Source of the DNA: Tanypteryx hageni | Taxonomy: Eukaryota > Arthropoda > Insecta > Odonata > Petaluridae | NCBI GenBank assembly: GCA_028673005.1 | Contig: CM054115.1 | Span: forward strand, 57,871,407-57,935,406 | Direction: 5' to 3' | Length of the DNA stretch: 64,000 nt | Part shown: positions 58,630 through 64,000 of the stretch, one piece after another | Numbering within the stretch: the first letter of the stretch is position 1 | Layout: each line of letters begins with the position of its first letter | Notes under the pieces: generated by a model | The model's database searches: none | What the model saw: only the letters and a program-made list of their open reading frames with translations | What the model was told of the DNA's origin: nothing | Made by a program: the position numbers and the translations under genes

Positions 58630-60689
58630 GATAGCACTCATAACAAAAAAAGAAAGTAAAATTTTGTTTATTTACAAAAATTGTTTTATCTTGTCAAAAT
58701 TCCAACCGATTTCAATGAAATATTGTATGATGTACAACATAAAAAAACAAAATCAAGATTTTTAGTATAGATATAGAAAGCAGGGCTATCACAATACAAG
58801 AAATAAAAAAAATCTTTTTACACGAATTTATGTTGAACTTTCCTCATCAATTTTAACTAAATAATAAATTTAGTGTACACATTGATACAAAACAATATTA
58901 CCATATTTTGACAATAAACCAAACGGGTGCCACAATTAAAAATTAAACTCTTTCAGTAATTATGGATTTGGTAGGAGTTGGCTGAATGGGTGCCAGCTAA
59001 ATTTTGTATATAAGATTTGTACAATATACCATAATGAAATCAAGATGTATCATTATAAATAGCTCCTTCTTACATATATAGGATATCGGATATAGGATTT
59101 ATATATCATATAAAACCTAAGGTACTACTTATAGAAGTGTTACAGAGCTGAAATTTGGCATGAATATAGGTCATTGGTTACAACAAATCCGAAATTTCAG
59201 AAAAAGTTATATTTAAGGTGTGTTTTTTTCACCTATGTACAATTTTAAAAACCCATAAGAAAAGCAATGAAAACTATTAGGGCTATATAAAATTGCTTTT
59301 TTAAATTATTTAAAATTAAGATACAAAGTACTGTGGAATAAAGAATGAAGTTCATTTTTATTCAAGACAGAATTCAAATCCATGCTGAATTTGCGTAAAA
59401 ATTTGATTTTAATGATAAATTATGAAATTTTTCTCGGTCTTCGACAATGAAAAATATAAACTCATAGCAATGACTGAAATGCCTCTCAATGGAAAATGAT
59501 TTTTCCCTACTTTATGGGCATTGATTTAATGCTTAGACTGCATTTTAATCTATTTGATTTCAACCAACGACATTTAAATATGATGACGTAATAATTTTAA
59601 ATTAATTTTTTTATCCGGATATGAACTAAAAGCCACGGGTGATGTCGCCATAATCCTAACACAAAAAATATCCTAATTTTTACATAAATTTTAGTGTGAT
59701 ATAAAGGTTTTTTCTTAATGATGATTATAGCTATTGCTGAAACAGGGCGATCTAAGACATGAAACTGAAAATTTGAAAAATTGGATGTGAGTTGATTGCC
59801 AGAGAATTTAGAAATTCTGGACAGATGCCTTAATTTTGCAGAAAATGAAAATTGTCTTATTTATATATTATAATGCCATTGTTTTTAAACTATGACATAA
59901 ACTTATGATGACGTCATTATACTAACATACGAAATTTAGTAAAACGTGAAAAGTATTTTAATGTTGTTTTGTAGTTTTTTGAGAAATTTTAACCCTTTTC
60001 AATTATTAAATATAATGGTGTCCTGCCTATTTTGTGATTTTTTATCCATATACATGCTAAAGGCATGAATGATGGTTCCATAATCTTAACACAATATCCT
60101 AATTATTCCATAATTTTAGTGTATAGTGTATTGTCTTAATGATGATTATTCTTATTGCTCATGCAGAGCGATCTGAGTCACGAAACTTGATATATGAAAA
60201 CTTGGACATGAGGCGACTGCCAGAGAATTTGAAAATTACGAATAGTTGACTTAATTTCACGGAAAATTATAAATATTCTGCTAGAACTCATGGAATTTGT
60301 CTATTACATTTAGGCTCCACATGGCTGAGGTGCTGTTGTCCTGGAGATCACGTTGGTTTATTTATGAGTTTAGATCTTGGAGTATGGTGATTTTTTAAGT
60401 GCTTTTTTTAAGCACCAACAACTCATATAATAAATAACCAAAATGTCATATTTGAACCGGGTTAACTAAACAGGGCTACTACAATATCAAGATTAGAATT
60501 TTTCTGTAACAATTAATTTGGAAGGTATTGGCTGAATGGATTTAAACGAAATTTTGTTTGTAGGGCAAGTATAGAATGGAAAAATGAAATGAACATGATT
60601 AGAATGGATAAAATGAACAGGGCTACGACAATATAAGGAAAAATAATTTTCTGATTTCAAAGTGAATACATTAGTATACTACAGCGAAT
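58630..60689. repeat. Degenerate repeat-rich region
   Basis: Two diverged tandem copies of about 250 bases start near 59604 and 60040. They share TTTTTTATCC, CATAATC(C/T)TAACACA, TCTTAATGATGATTAT and TGCCAGAGAATTT. A second motif group contains TTGG(T/A)AGG(A/T)(G/A)TTGGCTGAATGG at about 58969 and 60519, and CAGGGCTA followed by CACAAT- or GACAAT-like sequence at 58783, 60471 and 60617. No gene or known element terminus was recognised. Confidence 0.55.
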
Positions 60690-60699
60690 TTGACAAAAA

Positions 60700-61096
60700 A
60701 CACTTCTGCAACACAGGAACCCCATGTACATCCCTACTTGTTTAGCTATGTTGTGTAAAATATGTAGATTTCATCCAACAGGAACAATGTTTTCATTATC
60801 TTTTTTTAATGCAGTGTACACATAATTTTTATTCCTAAAATTTATGTTTGCATTATCTGTTCCATAGGCTATCACATTTTTCAAAGAGAGACCATTTTGA
60901 ACAAGATTTTGGTTCAGAGCATTGAAAATTATTGTAGAATCTTACACCTTTAATGAAAAATATGATATCATAGAAGTTTGTGTTCCTTTGAACAACTCAA
61001 AGTATTGTACTACAAGTGGAAATATTCTTATATTCCCTTTATTTGAATTCATTGCGAAGCAGAATTTGCCAAGCGTTGGATTGTTCACCCACCAAT

Positions 61097-61151
<55 letters not shown>

Positions 61152-62134
61152 ATGACCGGTCGTTGCGATAGTAATCCTGCTCAGTACGAGAGGAACCGCA
61201 GGTTCGGACATTTGGTTCACGTACTCGGTCGAGCGGCCGGTGGTGCGAAGCTACCATCCTTGGGATTATGCCTGAATGCCTCTAAGGCAGAATCCCCTCT
61301 AGCCGATGGGGCAACGGTGAATTGAGGAGACCCGAGAGCCGGGAGGCTCGAGACATCTGAACTTCTTTCTTAGGCGGCGACCTCCGTCCAGGGGGCCGCA
61401 CGCCTCCAAGCCCAATTGCCGGACGGGGAATCGGGGCGCCCGGAGGGTATACAGCCCTGTCAGGATGCCTCCCTCCAACGGTCGAACATGGGTGAAGGTT
61501 ACAGTACGGCGTCGGGTCTCGGAATCTTCTGTAGACGACTTGGGTACCGGGCGGGGTGTTGTACTCGGTAGAGCAGCTGTCACGCTGCGATCTCTTGAGA
61601 CTCAGCCCTAGAAAAATGGATGATTGTTAGCCAATTTTTTAAATACAAATTTCTGGGACTGAGGACCTAGAACCTTTTTTTATAATAGAAGAAACTTTTG
61701 TTTCCCCTACAGGAATATTTAGCTGCTGTGCTAGAATCTGCAAACATTCCTTTGAATAAAAAACTTGCACATACAGCTGTGGGAATGCATGACACAGTGA
61801 TAAATACTACTTAATCCTATCATTTACTTTATTTCGTTGTGAAAAAATTTGTAACCTTCGATAAACATGCAGCATTGCTTGTATTTGCAATGTGATTTTT
61901 CGATTTTAAATTACCTATTATATTGTTTTCTCCACCATGACTTATCATAAAAACAGAGTTGTTACAAACTAAACACCTTGAAGAATATGCTTCTCTTCCA
62001 GGTCGAATTCAGATAAACTTCGATATCCAGTTTTGGTTAAAACTTACTACTTGTTTTGACTTTTTTTCCCGTGCTTGTGTTTTACATTCAGAATTGGAAT
62101 CTGAATCATCATGATGACTTTTGATTTTCGACAT
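60700..62134 (-). pseudogene. hAT transposase with BED-like finger, interrupted
   Basis: Read on the minus strand from the ATG at 62134 (MSKIKSHHDDSDSNSE). A BED-type finger remnant follows near 62000-61860 (ISHGGENN, then NLKSKNHIANTSNAA and KVTNFFTT) with frameshifts. A segment resembling QILAQQLNIPVGETKVS reaches about 61620. After the 28S insertion the gene resumes at 61048 with NSNKGNIRIFPLVVQYFEL and FNALNQNLVQNGLSLKNVI. Next come AYGTDNANINFRNKNYVYTA, with the conserved Asp-Asn, and the NIVPVG...LHILHNIAKQ block. Multiple stops are present. The family matches the KIAA1586/ZBED-like hAT group as I recognise it. Confidence 0.72.
61050..61611 (+). rRNA. 28S rRNA 3'-terminal fragment (pseudogene)
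   Basis: Matches the last part of eukaryotic large-subunit rRNA. It starts at ATTGCGAAGCAGAATT, continues GAACGTGAGCTGGGTTTAGA, the sarcin-ricin loop AGTACGAGAGGAACC, and TGCCTGAATGCCTCTAAG. It ends CTCAGCCCTAG close to the 28S 3' terminus. The expansion segment (GCGGCGACCTCCGTCCAGGG) is GC-rich, unlike its surroundings. There are a few apparent substitutions relative to the universal core, such as CAGAATTtGCC. It is a 5'-truncated, isolated fragment without 5.8S, ITS or the rest of 28S, so it is not a functional rRNA gene. Confidence 0.95.
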
Positions 62135-62760
62135 TTTGTTGGGGTCTAGCTATACAGAAAAGGGACTTTGCTTGAACTATACATTTTATAAAATTATTGT
62201 GGATTTTAAAATTCAAACTTTTTAAACAAATTTGGAAACTATGTGCTTCCGATATTCTGCTCAAGTATTCATGAATAATTAAATGATTTTTATTTATTAG
62301 TTTAATAGCTTTACTTACCAGACGTTTAACACAGTTGAGTAAGAGTAATTACTTAGTCCTTATCACTAGGCTCCACAAGAAATGTTTTCACTTCACAAAA
62401 AATTTTTACCGCTCTTAACTCATCCAACTGAAAGACTGAATTGAACCCTTAAATTAAGGACAACAGGTCTGTGCATGTTCATGCATGTACGTATAGTGAA
62501 TGGTTCAACACTCGCACCATCTCTTACAATACATGCGGATTCAAATGTTACTCCTATTTATTATCGATTTAGTTGAAATGGATTTTATGGGACAATTGAT
62601 GCTTAGTGTGGGACGCAGGACACATCAGTGCTTTCTGGGATATTTCTGCAGATTCTGGGACATCTGGTATCCCTGGCAGTGCAAGACAGAAATATGAAAT
62701 TGATAATAATCTGAGAAGTTTGAGAAGTGTATAAAATCAGCACTTACAAAATATCCTGAG

Positions 62761-63400
62761 TTTATTTATTTTATTTATTTGTTAATATCCAAAAACAGCC
62801 ATTTTGGCCTTTTATAGTGGAATATAACAATCAAATAAGCAACAACATAATAATATATAAGACAAAGTAATTTTAAAAAAAGGACAACAGGATATGCTAG
62901 AATCTGAGGTTACATTTGAAAGATGTGTTGAAGGTGGAGGATGAGGAGAACAGGTCGAGGGAGGGAGGATTGGCGGTTATGTTCAGGGCTTAGAGAATTC
63001 AGTAGAAATAGGATATCTTCATTATAGAAAGGTGGAATTTTGGCAGGTGAAGGAGAGTGAGGTTGTGGATAGGGTGAGGGAAAAACAGGTTAATTGGAGC
63101 AATAATTGCCATTTGTAATTGCATAAAGGAATTTTAGGTTGGCAATTAAATGCCTGTGAGGAAGGGGGAAAATACCTAAAGAGGACAATATCCCATCTCG
63201 AGATAAATTTCTAAAGGAGGGAACATGGTGATGAACTACAATGAGATAGAAATTCATTGGTCAGTTTAATTGGTTAAGGATGGTATGGGAGGGAGTTCAC
63301 CAGATGGGGTAACAGAACTCAGAATGGATAAAATACAGCTGGAAAAGACAGATTTCAAAGCAAAAGGGTCTACAATGTTGGTAAATCTATTAAGAAGCCC
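62761..63400 (-). mobile_element. LINE 3' end (jockey-like)
   Basis: Read on the minus strand. Broken frames give HRHLIANLKFLYAITNGNYC, then PFYNEDILFLLNSLSPEHNR. These resemble the last blocks of jockey/L1-type polyproteins. A 3' untranslated part follows, then an AATAAA-repeat tail (TTTATTTATTTTATTTATTT at 62761-62780). It is truncated at its 5' side near 63400, next to the reading frame at 63425. Confidence 0.65.
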
Positions 63401-63424
63401 AACAACTGACATTTTTTGCTTACA

Positions 63425-64000
63425 ATGGACTGGAACAGAGTAAGAAAAGCATGGGAGAAACTACGCCTTGATTTGCAGGGGGGAGATACTGCAGATAGAA
63501 AACCACTTCAAGGTCTTTACTTTGATGGTAAAAAAGATAACTCCCTAGTACAGGTCAATATTGATGGCAAAAGGTTCCAGAAGACGCAACAAGAGGAACA
63601 CATCACTTGTGTTGGAACCGGGCTCTTCCTATCTCAGTCATCATCGTCTGCCAGTGGTGCAAATATCCATTCGAGCCTTAAGGGACACTTGGAGGAGAAT
63701 AAAATTGACACCACTGAATTGTGTGTGATAGGAAGTGATGGAACTGCTGTTAATGAAGGACCGGATTCAGGAGTTATTGCTTGCATGGAAGCAGATCTTG
63801 GTAGGCCCCTTCATTGGCTGATTTGTTTACTCCATGCTAACGAATTCCCACTATGTCACCTGCTCCTCCATATTGACGGTGGCACTCAACGGACATAAAG
63901 GCTGACAAGTACCGCAAGACAGGCACTCGAGTCTTGTGAGCAGCTACCAGTTGCACAGTATCAGACAGCCAATTTTGAAGCACCGCATATTGATATAATG
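63425..64000 (+). pseudogene. Partial unclassified repeat-type reading frame
   Basis: An open frame from the ATG at 63425 to a stop at 63896, then probably continuing after a frameshift (ESCEQLPVAQYQTANFEA) to the window edge. Conserved-looking blocks are RKPLQGLYFDGKKDNSL, EEHITCVGTGLFLSQSS, CVIGSDGTAVNEGPDSGVIA and LGRPLHWLICLLHANEFPL. I have the impression of very similar proteins annotated as uncharacterised in many invertebrate genomes, usually multicopy. The D...GSDGT...LHxNE pattern could be an RNase H-like nuclease core, but that is inference. I cannot name the family. Confidence 0.5.

Larger units (their letters stand above)
60690..62675 (-). mobile_element. hAT transposon, decayed, interrupted by 28S rRNA fragment
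   Basis: The right end at 62675 (reverse complement CAGGGATACCAGATGTCCCA) is a typical hAT terminus. The transposase remnant is on the minus strand (62134-60700), and the left terminus was not found. A 562-base 28S rRNA segment lies inside the coding region. Confidence 0.68.

Noticed and set aside
61125..61583. Open frames on both strands within the rRNA fragment
   Set aside because: Sequence is clearly 28S rRNA; the frames are incidental.
1..64000. CRISPR arrays, operons, attachment sites, replication origins
   Set aside because: None seen; the window is eukaryotic nuclear DNA with spliced genes.

Overview
This is an AT-rich stretch of animal nuclear genome, almost certainly arthropod and most likely insect. 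The evidence is short coding exons with GT/AG introns, a chitin-binding/LDLa/polysaccharide-deacetylase gene of the cuticle-modifying type, insect-like mRpL23 and UQCR-Q proteins, and a dense mixed load of hAT, piggyBac, mariner/Tigger, RTE-like and jockey-like elements. No prokaryotic, viral, CRISPR or operon features were seen. Species cannot be named from the sequence.

Layout: (1) 1-5.5 kb is nested transposon debris: a hAT piece inserted in a piggyBac transposase, an inverted repeat, a tRNA-derived SINE, and a second hAT tail carrying a TTAA-type MITE. (2) 5.8-13.3 kb holds the last four coding exons of a TRAPPC9/brunelleschi-like TRAPPII subunit (+ strand), with MITE, SINE and tandem-repeat insertions in its introns. 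(3) 13.3-27.1 kb is intergenic, with several MITEs, one dead mariner, a tRNA-like sequence and a stray duplicate of the chitin deacetylase first-exon end. (4) 27.27-44.63 kb is a complete 11-exon chitin deacetylase gene (+), giving a 593-residue secreted protein when spliced; splice phases agree at every junction. Its introns hold a Tigger element, MITEs, and a large nest (Tigger-like ends containing an RTE-like LINE and a hAT). (5) 45.5-47.0 kb is a decayed jockey-like LINE (-). (6) 47.38-48.80 kb holds two complete divergent mitochondrial genes: mRpL23 (-, 151 aa) and UQCR-Q (+, 82 aa), separated by 331 bp. (7) 48.9-55.1 kb is a second jockey-like LINE (-) split by a 3.3-kb RTE-like LINE (+). 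(8) 55.1-64 kb has MITEs, direct and degenerate repeats, one possible first exon, a hAT pseudogene interrupted by a 3'-terminal 28S rRNA fragment, a LINE 3' end, and a partial unclassified repeat-type reading frame.

The host genes act separately: vesicle tethering (TRAPPC9-like), cuticle or tracheal chitin modification (deacetylase), mitochondrial translation (mRpL23) and respiratory complex III (UQCR-Q). The two mitochondrial genes probably share a bidirectional promoter. I found no convincing undescribed biological system. The most notable items are the 28S fragment embedded in a hAT coding region, the duplicated exon-1 remnant upstream of the deacetylase, the recurring TTAA-flanked MITEs, and a conserved-looking but unclassified reading frame at the right edge.
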